In this document: positions 31,520-41,700 of the stretch, piece by piece | Layout: every line of letters begins with the position of its first letter | Numbering within the stretch: the first letter of the stretch is position 1 | Assembly: GCF_007833165.1 (NCBI RefSeq) | Contig: NZ_VOBQ01000005.1 | Span: 124,001 to 188,000 of the forward strand | From: Caenimonas sedimenti | GTDB taxonomy: Bacteria; Pseudomonadota; Gammaproteobacteria; Burkholderiales; Burkholderiaceae_C | DNA: 64,000 bases | Direction: 5' to 3' | Notes under the pieces: generated by a model | What the model saw: only the letters and a program-made list of their open reading frames with translations | Databases searched by the model: none | Told to the model about the DNA's origin: nothing | Position numbers and translations under genes: made by a program

Positions 31520-32226
31520 GGCCGGCGCGCGGGAAAGCCCTTCAGGAGCGCTTCGACGGTCTCTTCAGCCGGCTTCGCTTCTCGCAGGTCTCCGAAGGCG
31601 CGGCCCAGGTTGTTGAACCAGACGATGCGGCCGTCGCGCAGGTCCACCAGGGACGCGTAGCCGATCTGGATGCCACCGGTGATGCCGATGCCCACGATGG
31701 CGAGGGCGACCATGGCCGCCTTGCGCTCGGGGCTCGCATAGCTGTCGCGGATCCAGAAGAAGAGTGCGTAGTCGGCGCCGGACTTGTCCCGCAGGGGCTT
31801 GACTGCCTCACCCAGCGACCAATCCAGCCGGTCTTCCTTGGTGGGCAGCTTGGCGATGCCAAGCATGTGGTGGAGCCAGACGGCCTGGGCCACGGCGCCG
31901 TGCAAGGTGTTGACGGGGACGAGTTCGTCCATGTCCTTGTCCTTGAATTCCACGAGGTCCGTGCCGACCACGTCCTTCTGCGCCAGGAGCGCCGTGCGGA
32001 AATGCTGCTGCGCCGTCGCGGTCCAGTCGGCGCGGGGCTCGGCAACGCCGCCGGCGCTGAGCGAGAAGAGTTCCATGTCCGCTGGCACCACCACGAGCTT
32101 GGTGGCCGGCGCGCGAACCGTGAAGCCGGGCGCCAGGTTGCGCGATTGCGCCCAAACCGGGCTTCCAGCGCCCGCAGCCAAAGCAATCGCCAGGGCAAAC
32201 GCTGCCCGATGCAGAATCTTTCGCAT
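31516..32226 (-). CDS. Exported protein A, second copy of the duplicated cassette
   Basis: A 236-residue protein with a Sec signal peptide (MRKILHRAAFALAIALAAGA, cleavage near VWAQ). It is clearly paralogous to the protein at 34073-34792: shared blocks include LAPGFT, VPADMELFS, SAGGV, EPRADW, LPTK, RLDWSLG, GADYALF, WIRDSYASPERKA, GYASLVDL and ETVEALLKGFP. A short hydrophobic Gly-rich segment near residue 180 could be membrane-associated. The late GYASLVDL-x-x-GRIVWFN block recalls CsgG/GNA1162-like envelope proteins, but this is only a resemblance. It starts 42 nt after the first cassette ends. Confidence 0.83.
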   Translation of the reverse strand: MRKILHRAAFALAIALAAGAGSPVWAQSRNLAPGFTVRAPATKLVVVPADMELFSLSAGGVAEPRADWTATAQQHFRTALLAQKDVVGTDLVEFKDKDMDELVPVNTLHGAVAQAVWLHHMLGIAKLPTKEDRLDWSLGEAVKPLRDKSGADYALFFWIRDSYASPERKAAMVALAIVGIGITGGIQIGYASLVDLRDGRIVWFNNLGRAFGDLREAKPAEETVEALLKGFPARRP

Positions 32227-32268
32227 GAATCCCCCCCTATTGTTGAGCTGGATTCTAGATGCAAACTC

Positions 32269-32892
32269 TTACATTCGATGTGACGGCGTCTTGATCTTCG
32301 CGGTTCTCACGACAGCTTCCGCCAGCGGCAGCATGCGCTCGAAGAACGACAGCTTCGGCGCAACGAAGGTGGCGGCATAGAGTTCGTCGCCATAGACCGG
32401 ACTGCGCTTGACCGTCACCCAGCCGACGCCGCGCATCGTCAGGTCGTCGATGCGGCGCGTGACGGTGAATTCGAAGCGCACGGCCTTCTGCCCCGCGAAC
32501 GTCGCGGGATCCACGCGTGTGACCGTGACGGCGCCGGCGGTGGAATACAGCTCCTCGAACAGGCTCACCAGCTTCTCCGGCGGCAGGCCCGCGCGGAAGG
32601 TCGGGATGCGCCGCTCCTTCTGGTCGTCGTTGCGCAGGAAGACCATCGGCTTCGTCATCAGCGGCTGGCCTTCGCGCACGCCGCCCCAGAAGCGCAGGTG
32701 GTCCAGCGGCAAGCCTTCACGCGTCCAGGTGTCGTACGGGTCGGCCTCCCACGGGTCGTCGACCTTGTTCCAGGCGTCGGACACGTGCACGGCGAGCTTC
32801 TCGTTGACGACCTGGTCGCCCTCGATCTTGGCCACCGACGTGCAGGCGGACAACGCGGCCGCCAGCAGCAGCGGTGCAAGGATCTTCTTCAT
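32269..32892 (-). CDS. Lipoprotein C, first copy of the duplicated cassette
   Basis: A 207-residue lipoprotein (MKKILAPLLLAAALSACTSV; lipobox LSAC, Cys17) with Thr at +2, suggesting outer-membrane location. It is paralogous to the protein at 29769-30347. It is slightly longer because of a WEADPYD insert and a KRSPVYGDELYAATF loop. It is the last gene of the first cassette, and its ATG overlaps the protease stop by 4 nt. The body is mixed alpha/beta with no recognisable catalytic motif. Function unknown; it could anchor or deliver clients to the co-encoded protease. Confidence 0.85.
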   Translation of the reverse strand: MKKILAPLLLAAALSACTSVAKIEGDQVVNEKLAVHVSDAWNKVDDPWEADPYDTWTREGLPLDHLRFWGGVREGQPLMTKPMVFLRNDDQKERRIPTFRAGLPPEKLVSLFEELYSTAGAVTVTRVDPATFAGQKAVRFEFTVTRRIDDLTMRGVGWVTVKRSPVYGDELYAATFVAPKLSFFERMLPLAEAVVRTAKIKTPSHRM

Positions 32893-34076
32893 GGCTTGAG
32901 CTCGGTGAGGTAGCTGCGCACCAGGCCGGCGTCGCCCGCCTGCGGCGCGAGCGCCAGGTATTGCTGGAAGGCCTGCAGCGCGGCGCCGTTCTCGTTGCGC
33001 TGCTTGTGCACCAGGCCCAGGGAGCGGAAGGCCACGGCGGGCGCTCCCTTCGCCTCGGAGGCGGCGCGCAGGTCGGTCACGGCCCGGGCGCTGTCGCCCG
33101 ATTCATCGCGCACGCGATAGGTCTCACCCCGGGCGTAGAGCACTTCCGCGTCGGCGGCATCGCGCTTCAGCATGCGGTCGAACAGGATCAGGCTTTCCTC
33201 GTACTGGCCGCGCTTGATCTCGTCCTGCAGCCAGCCGAAGCGCAGCGGCGCCATCGTCTTGCGATAGCGCTCCTCGCCCTGCTCCCCGCCCCGCGCGCCA
33301 GCCAGCGTCAGCAGCTCGTCGCGCCGTTCCGAGGTTGCCGGGTGGGTCGCCAGCAGGTCGTTGTTCTTGCCGGCATCGGCGCCCCCCGTCACCTTCATCT
33401 CCGCCAGCAGGTTGTCCCAGACCAGGGCGGCCTGGCGGCCGTCATAGCCCGCCTGCTGCATCAGCCGCATGCCGAGCCGGTCGGCGCGCGACTCATGTTC
33501 GCGCGAGAAAGCGAATGCGTTCGCCATGAGGCCGACCTGGCCGACCACGCCGCCGATGCCGCCGACCAGGCCCGCCAGCTGCGCCAGCACCGCGCGGTCC
33601 TTCGCGGCGCGCAACTGTTCGACGGTGTGGCGTTCCAGGTAATGGCCCAGCTCATGGCCGAGGATGGCCGCCAGCTGCGCCTCGTTCTCCGCGCGCAGCA
33701 GCAGGCCGGTCCAGACCACCATCATTCCGTTGGGTGCCATGGTGGCGTTGAAGTGCGGCATGCGCAGCGCGTGCACGCGGATGTCGGGGCAATGGCCGTC
33801 GGTGAGCTTGCAGACCAGGTCTGCCAGATAGGTCGTGAGGGCCTGGTCCCGGATCACCAGCGGGCTGCGCTTGATGCGCGTCTCCTCGCGGTCCATGAGG
33901 CCCCACAGTCCGCCCTCGTCGGTGTCCTTGGCGGGGCGCGCGAAGCGGGGCGGCAGCACCCCGCTCTTCAGGTCCTGCGCGAGCGCGGGCAGTCCGGCCA
34001 GGGCGCCCAGGCCCAGGCAATGGCGGCATGCGGAGCGCAGGAAGCCGCGGCGGGAAGCGTCGGATGTTGCGTTCAT
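32889..34076 (-). CDS. Tat-exported M48 metalloprotease with TPR-like tail, first copy
   Basis: A 395-residue paralogue of the protein at 30344-31519. It has a Tat signal (SRRGFLRSACRHCLGLGAL), M48 zinc motif HELGH at residues 141-145, third ligand in REHESRAD and a TPR-like C-terminal part (LFDRMLKRDAADAEVLYARG; AFRSLGLVHKQRNENGAALQ). The frame is open to 34175, but the ATG at 34076 begins the Tat signal and overlaps the upstream stop by 4 nt. Zinc ligands are intact in both paralogues, so both are probably active. Upstream and downstream partners match those of the second cassette in order. Confidence 0.92.
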   Translation of the reverse strand: MNATSDASRRGFLRSACRHCLGLGALAGLPALAQDLKSGVLPPRFARPAKDTDEGGLWGLMDREETRIKRSPLVIRDQALTTYLADLVCKLTDGHCPDIRVHALRMPHFNATMAPNGMMVVWTGLLLRAENEAQLAAILGHELGHYLERHTVEQLRAAKDRAVLAQLAGLVGGIGGVVGQVGLMANAFAFSREHESRADRLGMRLMQQAGYDGRQAALVWDNLLAEMKVTGGADAGKNNDLLATHPATSERRDELLTLAGARGGEQGEERYRKTMAPLRFGWLQDEIKRGQYEESLILFDRMLKRDAADAEVLYARGETYRVRDESGDSARAVTDLRAASEAKGAPAVAFRSLGLVHKQRNENGAALQAFQQYLALAPQAGDAGLVRSYLTELKP

Positions 34077-34792
34077 TGCTGCTTGGGGAAACCCTTCAGC
34101 AGGGCCTCCACGGTTTCGGCGGCAGGCTGGGGCTCGCGCAGGTCGCCGGACATCCTGCTGAGTTCGTTGAACCACACCACGCGGCCGGTCTTCAGGTCCA
34201 CCAGCGAGGCGTAACCCACCTGTTCGCCGCCGAGCATGAAGGAACCCAGCAGCGCCATGGCCACCATCGTCGCCTTGCGTTCGGGGCTGGCATAGCTGTC
34301 GCGGATCCAGGTGAAGAGCGCGTAGTCGGCGCCCGTCCGCTCCCGCAATGCCTGAACCGACTCGCTGCCCAGCGACCAGTCGAGCCGCCGCTGCTTGGTC
34401 GGCAGCCGCATGGAGCTTTGCGTGTGGTGGATGAAGACGGCGTCCGCCACCGCGCGATGCAGTGCCAGCACGTCCGAGAATTCGTCCATCTGCGCCGGTG
34501 TGGGCGCGGGCGCCTGCACGCCCAGGCGGCCCTTGTGCGCTTGCAGGGCATCGCTGAAATGCTTCTGCGCCGCCTCGGTCCAGTCGGCCCGCGGTTCGGT
34601 CACGCCGCCAGCGCTGATCGAAAACAGCTCCATGTCGGCCGGCAGGACGACCAGCCGGGTCGCGGCGGGTCGCGTGGTGAACCCCGGCGCCAGCTGTCTG
34701 GATTCCGCGGTGTCCTGCGCGTGCGCCGGACCGGCCGCCAGCACGGCAGCCAGCAGCAAGAAGGTGAATGGTCTCGGGATGGCCATGGGCAT
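34073..34792 (-). CDS. Exported protein A, first copy of the duplicated cassette
   Basis: A 239-residue exported protein, first gene of the six-gene cluster. The signal peptide is FTFLLLAAVLAAGPAHAQ. The mature part shares most of its length with the paralogue at 31516-32226. The two differ mainly in the segment after QKHF/QQHF and in the Gly-rich hydrophobic stretch (MALLGSFMLGGEQ here). It is divergent from an SDR gene across 149 bp that must hold the cluster promoter. No enzyme motif is seen. The name 'protein A' is only a label used in this annotation. Confidence 0.83.
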   Translation of the reverse strand: MPMAIPRPFTFLLLAAVLAAGPAHAQDTAESRQLAPGFTTRPAATRLVVLPADMELFSISAGGVTEPRADWTEAAQKHFSDALQAHKGRLGVQAPAPTPAQMDEFSDVLALHRAVADAVFIHHTQSSMRLPTKQRRLDWSLGSESVQALRERTGADYALFTWIRDSYASPERKATMVAMALLGSFMLGGEQVGYASLVDLKTGRVVWFNELSRMSGDLREPQPAAETVEALLKGFPKQQ

Positions 34793-34941
34793 GTGGTACT
34801 CCAGCCTCTAAGATTGGCGACCAGCCGAAGCTTGTGGCAGAGACAGCCGCGGGTCCAGGGCTTGTAACAGGGCCCTGGCGATTCTTTCGAGGCGCGAGTA
34901 GTTTTCACGCGGGCGTACGCTTTAACCAACACGGAGATCTC

Positions 34942-35703
34942 ATGCGGGTCAAGGACAAATCCATCATCGTCACCGGCTCGGCGGGCGGCATCGGTGAAGG
35001 CATCGCGCACCGCTTGGCGGCCGAGGGCGCCCAGGTCATCGTCAACGACATCGATGCCGTGCGCGGCGAGAAGGTCGTGGCCGCGATCCGGGCCGCGGCC
35101 GGGCGGGCCAGCTTCTTCGCCGCCGACGTCACGAAATCCGCCGATGTGAAGGCCCTCGTCGAAGCCGCCGTGCAACGCCACGGCAAACTGGACGTCATGG
35201 TCAACAACGCCGGCTGGACGCACCGCAACCGCCCGGCCCTGGAAGTGAGCGAGGACGAGTTCGACAAGGTCTATGCGATCAACATGAAGAGCATCTACCT
35301 TTCCACGATCCATGCCGTGCCGGCGTTCCGCGCCAACAAGGGCGGCTCATTCATCAACATCGCCTCCACGGCGGGCCTCCGGCCCCGCCCGGGGCTCACC
35401 TGGTACAACGGTTCGAAGGGCGCCGTCATCACCACCAGCAAGTCGCTGGCGGCCGAATTCGGGCCGGAGAACATCCGCGTCAACTGCATCAACCCCGTGT
35501 TCAACCCGGACACTGGCCTTTCCGCCGAATTCGCGGGCGGGCCGGTGGACGACGCCCGGCGGGCGAAATTCCTGGCCAGCATCCCCTTGGGGCGCTTCTC
35601 CACGGCGCTGGACGTCGCCAATGCGGCGCTTTACCTGGCCAGCGATGAAGCCGCGTTCATCTCGGGGGTATGCATCGAAGTCGACGGCGCGCGTTGCGTC
35701 TAG
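34942..35703 (+). CDS. SDR family oxidoreductase
   Basis: A 253-residue classical short-chain dehydrogenase/reductase. The nucleotide site is VTGSAGGIGEGIA near residues 10-22, NNAG lies near residue 88, and the catalytic Ser and Y-x3-K are in IASTAGLRPRPGLTWYNGSK. The frame is open to 34768, but the ATG at 34942 with GGAG 7 nt upstream gives the normal start MRVKDKSIIVTG. It resembles glucose/3-oxoacyl-type reductases; the substrate is not determinable. It stands between the protease cassettes and the molybdopterin genes and appears monocistronic. Confidence 0.93.
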   Translation: MRVKDKSIIVTGSAGGIGEGIAHRLAAEGAQVIVNDIDAVRGEKVVAAIRAAAGRASFFAADVTKSADVKALVEAAVQRHGKLDVMVNNAGWTHRNRPALEVSEDEFDKVYAINMKSIYLSTIHAVPAFRANKGGSFINIASTAGLRPRPGLTWYNGSKGAVITTSKSLAAEFGPENIRVNCINPVFNPDTGLSAEFAGGPVDDARRAKFLASIPLGRFSTALDVANAALYLASDEAAFISGVCIEVDGARCV

Positions 35704-35769
35704 TTGTTCACTTCGCGGTCATTGACCTCGGACATTTCGCGCAATAGCTCACTGGTCCACAATATCGGC

Positions 35770-36885
35770 ATGGCCGAACGCGTGATCCCCCTCGTCGACC
35801 AGCGCCTCGCGGCGCTGGCGGCCAGCGTGCCCGCGCGGCCGATCGCGGCCACCGGCTTGCTGGCGGACACGCTGGGGCGGCCGCTGCGTGACCTGCGCAT
35901 CAGCGTCACCGACCGCTGCAACTTCCGCTGCAGCTACTGCATGCCCAAGGAAGTGTTCGACAAGGACTACCAGTACCTGCCGCACGCCTCGCTGCTGAGC
36001 TTCGAGGAGATCACCCGCATCGCCCGCCAGTTCCTGGCCCATGGCGTGCGCAAGATCCGCCTGACCGGCGGCGAGCCGTTGCTGCGCAAGAACCTGGAAA
36101 TCCTGGTTGCGCAACTGGCCGCGCTGCGCACCGCCGATGGTGAGCCACCCGAACTGACGCTGACCACCAACGGCTCCCTGCTGGCGCGCAAGGCCAAGGC
36201 GCTGAAGGAGGCCGGGTTGCAACGCGTGACCGTCAGCCTCGACGGCCTGGACGATGCGGTGTTCCGGCGCATGAACGATGTGGACTTCCCGGTAGGCCAG
36301 GTGCTGGAAGGCATCGATGCCGCGCGCGCAGCCGGGCTGGGGCCGGTCAAGGTCAACATGGTCGTGAAGCGCGGCACGAACGACCACGAGATCCTGCCGA
36401 TGGCGCGCCGCTTCAAGGGCACGGGCGTGGTGCTGCGCTTCATCGAATACATGGATGTCGGCGCGACCAACGGCTGGCGAATGGATGAAGTCCTGCCTTC
36501 CGCCGAAGTCCGGCAACGCATCTCCGCGGAGCTGCCGCTGGTCGCGCTGGATGCCGCCGCCCCCGGCGAAACCGCCGAGCGCTGGGCCTATGCCGACGGT
36601 TCCGGCGAGGTCGGCCTGATCAGCAGCGTCACGCAGGCCTTCTGCGGCGACTGCAACCGGGCCCGCCTGTCCACCGAGGGCAAGTTCTATCTCTGCCTGT
36701 TCGCGAGCAACGGCTACGACCTGCGCGCCCTGGTGCGCGGTGGCGCCGGCGACGACGAGCTGGCGTCGGCCATCGGCCACATCTGGCAAGGCCGGGCCGA
36801 CCGCTATTCCGAACTGCGCGGCACCCTCCCCGCCGACGCCGGCACGGGCCAGCGCCGCGTCGAGATGAGCTACATCGGCGGATGA
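35770..36885 (+). CDS. moaA: GTP 3',8-cyclase MoaA
   Basis: The radical-SAM enzyme that starts molybdenum cofactor synthesis from GTP. The N-terminal cluster motif C-x3-C-x2-C is [16 protein letters not shown] second C-terminal cluster is visible in [21 protein letters not shown]. The 371-residue length is usual, with a longer N-terminal lead ([20 protein letters not shown]) before the core. The frame is open to 35704, but [12 protein letters not shown] at 35770 is the better start. The ATG of mobA overlaps its stop by 4 nt. Confidence 0.97.
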   Translation: MAERVIPLVDQRLAALAASVPARPIAATGLLADTLGRPLRDLRISVTDRCNFRCSYCMPKEVFDKDYQYLPHASLLSFEEITRIARQFLAHGVRKIRLTGGEPLLRKNLEILVAQLAALRTADGEPPELTLTTNGSLLARKAKALKEAGLQRVTVSLDGLDDAVFRRMNDVDFPVGQVLEGIDAARAAGLGPVKVNMVVKRGTNDHEILPMARRFKGTGVVLRFIEYMDVGATNGWRMDEVLPSAEVRQRISAELPLVALDAAAPGETAERWAYADGSGEVGLISSVTQAFCGDCNRARLSTEGKFYLCLFASNGYDLRALVRGGAGDDELASAIGHIWQGRADRYSELRGTLPADAGTGQRRVEMSYIGG

Positions 36886-37490
36886 TTTCCCGCGACGACA
36901 TCACCGGGGTCATCCTCGCCGGCGGCCGCGGCAGCCGCATGGGCGGCGTCGACAAGGGCCTGCAGAATTTCAACGGCATGCCCCTGGCCCTGCACACGCT
37001 GATGCGGCTGGGCCCGCAGGTGGGCGAGGTGATGATCAACGCCAACCGCAACCTGTCGGCCTACGAGGCCTTCGGCGTGCCGGTCTGGCCCGATGGACTC
37101 TCCGATTACCCCGGCCCGCTCGCCGGCTTCCTGACGGGGCTGGAGCGCTGCGAGACGCAGTTCCTGGTCACCGTTCCCTGCGACACCCCGCTGTTCCCAG
37201 CCGACCTGGTGGAGCGGCTGGCGGAAGCGCTCGAGCGCGAGGATGCCGAGATCGCGATGGCGGCGGCAGCCGAGGCCGACGGTGCCATCCGCACGCAGCC
37301 GGTGTTCTGCCTGTTGCGGCATGAATTGATGGAGAGCGTGGTGCAGTTCACCCACGCGGGCGGCCGCAAGATCGACGCCTGGACCGCGACGCACAAGACC
37401 GTCGTGGTGCCGTTCGACCGCCCCGGGGACGCACGTGCCTTCGCCAACGCAAACACCTTGGCCGAACTGCACCAGCTCGAGCGGCCGTGA
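36882..37490 (+). CDS. mobA: Molybdenum cofactor guanylyltransferase MobA
   Basis: MobA attaches GMP to molybdopterin to form the MGD cofactor of DMSO-reductase-family enzymes. The 202-residue protein has the nucleotidyltransferase signature [19 protein letters not shown] near residues 10-28, then [21 protein letters not shown] and the metal-binding VPCDTPLFP. It lies in the operon moaA-mobA-moeA with 4-nt overlaps on both sides. Presence of MobA implies the organism uses bis-MGD enzymes such as nitrate reductase or formate dehydrogenase; none are in this window. Confidence 0.96.
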   Translation: MISRDDITGVILAGGRGSRMGGVDKGLQNFNGMPLALHTLMRLGPQVGEVMINANRNLSAYEAFGVPVWPDGLSDYPGPLAGFLTGLERCETQFLVTVPCDTPLFPADLVERLAEALEREDAEIAMAAAAEADGAIRTQPVFCLLRHELMESVVQFTHAGGRKIDAWTATHKTVVVPFDRPGDARAFANANTLAELHQLERP

Positions 37491-38758
37491 CGAAGTCGCT
37501 GGACGAGATCGCGGCGCACCTGCAGGGCTACGACCCCCAGGCGCTGAGCGCGGCCGGCGTTGGCGACTTCCTGGCGCACCTGGTCGACCCCTTGCGCGAA
37601 ACCCAAAGCGTGGCCGTCATCGACGCGCTGGGCCGGGTACTGGCTGCGGATGTCATCTCTCCGGTCTCGGTGCCGCCGCACGACAACTCCGCAATGGATG
37701 GGTACGCTTTCGACGGCGCGCTGCTGGCCGGTGGAACCGCCCTCGAACTCGAAGTGGCGGGCACCGCCCTGGCCGGCAAGGCCTGGGCGGGGCAGGCCGG
37801 CGCCGGACAGTGCGTGAAGATCATGACGGGCGCGATCATGCCCATGGGGCTGGACACGGTGGTGCCGCAGGAGTTCACCAGGCTCACGGGGGACGGCCGC
37901 GTCCAGATCCCGGCGAAGCTGCTGCAGCCCGGCGACAACCGCCGGCTGAAGGGTGAAGATGTGATGCAGGGCCGGCCCGCCCTGCGTGCCGGCGAGCGGC
38001 TGGGTCCCGCGGCGTGCGGGCTGATCGCGAGCCTGGGGATCGCGCAGGTGCCGGTCACGCCGCGCCCGAGGGTGGCGTACTTCTCCACCGGCGACGAGAT
38101 CCTGAGCCTGGGCGAGGCACCGCGCGAAGGCGCCGTGTACGACAGCAACCGCTACACGGTCCATGGCATGCTGGCGCGGCTCGGCTGCGAGGTCATCGAC
38201 TTCGGCGTGGTGCGTGATGAGCCGGCACTGCTCGAGGCGGCCTTCCGGGAGGCCGCCGCCCGCGCCGATGCCATCATCACCAGCGGCGGCGTGAGCGTCG
38301 GCGAAGCCGACTTCACCAAGGCCATGATGAAGCAGCTGGGCGACGTCGCCTTCTGGAAGATCGCCATGCGCCCCGGCCGCCCGATGGCGGTGGGCCGCAT
38401 CGGCTCCGCAGTCCTGTTCGGGTTGCCGGGCAACCCGGTGGCCGTGATGGTGACCTTCCTCGCTTTCGTGCGCCCTGCCCTGTTGCGGATGATGGGTGCG
38501 ACGGTCACGCAGCCACCGCTGTTGAGGGCACGCAGCGCCGAGGCGCTGCGCAAGAAGCCGGGCCGGACGGAATATCAGCGCGGCGTCGTTTCGACCGGCC
38601 CGGATGGCGCGCTCCAGGTGCGCATCACAGGCAACCAGGGTTCGGGTGTCCTCAGTTCAATGGTGCAGGCCAACGGGCTCATCGTTCTGCATCACGAGCA
38701 GGGCAACGTTGCGGCCGGCGACGAGGTGGACGTGATGATGTTCGAGGGCGCGCTTTAA
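37487..38758 (+). CDS. moeA: Molybdopterin molybdenumtransferase MoeA
   Basis: MoeA inserts molybdate into adenylated molybdopterin. The 423-residue length is typical. Conserved parts are [14 protein letters not shown] near residue 62, [18 protein letters not shown], the MoaB/Mog-like domain with FSTGDEI and [12 protein letters not shown], and [14 protein letters not shown]. The start is GTG, overlapping the mobA stop by 4 nt. It is convergent with the RND permease gene, leaving only 10 nt between stops and no clear terminator hairpin. Confidence 0.97.
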   Translation: MTKSLDEIAAHLQGYDPQALSAAGVGDFLAHLVDPLRETQSVAVIDALGRVLAADVISPVSVPPHDNSAMDGYAFDGALLAGGTALELEVAGTALAGKAWAGQAGAGQCVKIMTGAIMPMGLDTVVPQEFTRLTGDGRVQIPAKLLQPGDNRRLKGEDVMQGRPALRAGERLGPAACGLIASLGIAQVPVTPRPRVAYFSTGDEILSLGEAPREGAVYDSNRYTVHGMLARLGCEVIDFGVVRDEPALLEAAFREAAARADAIITSGGVSVGEADFTKAMMKQLGDVAFWKIAMRPGRPMAVGRIGSAVLFGLPGNPVAVMVTFLAFVRPALLRMMGATVTQPPLLRARSAEALRKKPGRTEYQRGVVSTGPDGALQVRITGNQGSGVLSSMVQANGLIVLHHEQGNVAAGDEVDVMMFEGAL

Positions 38759-38768
38759 GGCGCCCCGC

Positions 38769-41700
38769 TCATTTGGCGACGAGGTCGTCGTGCGGATGTG
38801 CCGGCGTCTCCACCACCACCGCCGTCTTGGCGCCCGGCACCTTGGCCCGCGCGAAGATCGAATACATCGTCGGCACCACGAACACGGTGAGCAGCGTGCC
38901 GAGCGACATGCCGCCCACGATCACCCAGCCGATCTGTTGGCGGCTTTCGGCGCCGGCCCCGGTGGCGATCGCCAGCGGCAAGGCGCCCAGCACCATGGCG
39001 CCGGTGGTCATCAGGATCGGCCGCAGGCGCTGCGTGCTCGCCTTGATCAGCGCGTCGATGGTTTCCATGCCGTGTTCGCGCAGCTGGTTGCTGAACTCCA
39101 CGATCAGGATGCCGTGCTTGGTGATCAGGCCGACCAGCGTGATCAGGCCGATCTGCGAGTACACGTTGAGTGAACCGCCCGACCATTTCAGCGCCAGCAG
39201 CGCGCCGATCATCGACAGCGGCACGGCCAGCATGATGACCAGCGGATCGACGAAGCTCTCGAATTGCGCGGCCAGCACCAGCAGGATGAAGACCAGCGCC
39301 AGCAGGAAGACGATGGCGAGCGCGCCCTGCGAGTTGCGGAATTCGCGCGAGGTGCCGTTCAGGTCCGTGCTGTAACCGGTCTTGAGCACCTTGGCCGCGG
39401 TCGCGTCCATGAACTTCAAGGCTTCACCCAGCGAATATTCGGGCGACAGGTTGGCGGTGATCGTCGCCGAGCGCCGCTGGCCGAAGTGGTTCAGCTCCCG
39501 CGGGCTCACGCTCTCGCGCGTCTTGACCAGCGCGGAGAGCGGGATCACGGTGTCGTTGCGGCCGCGCACGTAGATGGCGTCGATGTTCTCCGGTGTCGTG
39601 CGGCCGGCGGACTGCACCTGCACGATCACGTCGTACTGCTCGGCGTCGCGCTTGTAGCGCGTCACGTTGCGTCCGCCCAGCATGGTTTCGATGGCGCGCG
39701 CCACCACGTCGACCGGCACGCCCAGGTCGGCGGCCTTCTCGCGATCGATGTCGATGCGCAACTCCGGCTTGTTCAGGCGCAGGTCGACGTCAGGCTGCAG
39801 GATGCCCGGCTGCTTCGCCATCTCGTCCATGATCTCGCGGGCCACGCGGCTCAGGTTCTGGTAGCTGTCGGAGGTCTGGATCACGAAGTTGACCGGCCGC
39901 TCCCGGAAGCCCTGGCCCAGCGACGGTGGCGTCACGGGGATGGCGTTCACGCCGGCCAGGGCGGAGAATTTGGGACCCAGTTCACGCGCGAGGTCGATGG
40001 TCGAGCGCTTGCGCTCGTCCCAGTCGACGGTGCGGTAGGTGACGTTGCCCTGCGACACCGAGGGATTGCCCACGTTGCCGAAGATGCGGTCGAACTCCTT
40101 GTATTGCGTGCCCAGGCGCTCCAGCTCCATGGCATACCGATTCGTGTATTCGAGCGTCGCACCGTCCGGCGCGGTGATGGTCGCCGACAGCACGCCCCGG
40201 TCTTCCAGCGGCGACAGCTCCGAGCGCATGCTGGGATAGACGATGAAGATGCCGATGCCGCTCAGCAGCATGAGGCCGACGACGATCCAGCGGGCCTGCA
40301 GGAAGAAGCGGCGCGCCAGCACCCCGGCCCCCTTTTCGCCCGGCTTCGGGTGATAGCCGGTCGTGACGATCCAGCGCAGCATGCGTCCGTAACCGTCGGA
40401 GAGGCGGTCCAGGTTCTTCTCCATCGTGCGGTCGAACCACGACGGCTTCGGGTTGTGCCGCAGCAGCAGCGAGCACATCATCGGCGTGAGCGTCAGCGCG
40501 ACGATGCCGGACACCACGACGGCCCCGGCCAGCGCCAGCGCGAACTCGACGAACAGGCGGCCCGTGCGGCCCGGCGTGAACGCCAGCGGCGCATACACGG
40601 CCACCAGCGTCATCGTCATCGTGATCACGGCGAAGCCGATTTCGCGCGCGCCCTTGATCGCCGCGGAGAACGGGTCGAGCCCTTCCTCGATGTGCCGGAA
40701 GATGTTCTCCAGCATCACGATGGCGTCGTCCACCACCAGCCCGATCGCCAGCACCAGCGCGAGCAGCGTCAGCGTGTTGATGGAGAAGCCCGCCAGCGCC
40801 ATCATCGCGAAGGTGCCGACCAGGCTGACCGGAATCGTGACGATGGGGATGATGGACGCGCGGAACGTGCGCAGGAAGACGAAGATCACCAGCGCCACCA
40901 GCACGATCGCTTCGATGATGGTGCGGTAGACGTTCTTGATCGACCGGTCGATGAACACCGAGTTGTCGTTGGCGATGTCGATGCCGACGTCGGCTGGCAG
41001 GTCCTGTTTCAGCTTGGGGATCATCTCCCGCACACCGTTCGACAGGTCGAGCGGGTTCGCGGTGGCCTGGCGGATCACCCCGGCGGAAATGGCCGGGCGG
41101 CCGTTCAGCCGCACGGCGCTGCGCTCGTCGGCCGCGGCCTCCTGGACGCGGGCGACGTCGCGAATTTTCACCGGGAAGCCGTTGACGCTCTTGATGGTGA
41201 TGTCGCCGAACTGCGCCGGGCGCACCAGGTCGGTCTGCGAAGTCACGCTGAATTCGCGCTGCTGCGACTCGATGCGGCCACCAGGCAATTCGAGGTTGCT
41301 GCGGCGGATCGCGTCCTCCACGTCCTGCGGAGTCAAGCGGTAGCCGGCGAGCTTCTCGGAATCGAGCCAGACGCGCATGGCGTACTTGCGCTCGCCATAG
41401 ATGCGCACGTCGGCCACGCCGGTCACCGTCTGCAGCCGCGGCTTGGCGATCCGGTTCACGAGGTCGTTGATCTGCAGGGGGCTCAGGGTGTCGCTGGAGA
41501 ATGCCAGGAAGATCACGGGGAAGGCGTCGGCCTCCACCTTGGCGATCACCGGCTCTTCGATCGCCTGGGGCAGGCGGTTGCGAACGCGCGAGGTGCGGTC
41601 GCGCACCTCGGCCGCCGCGGCATCCGCGTCCTTCTCGAGCCGGAAACGCACCGAGATCTGGCTCTGGTCGGCCCGGCTGATGGAGGTGATGACGTCGACG

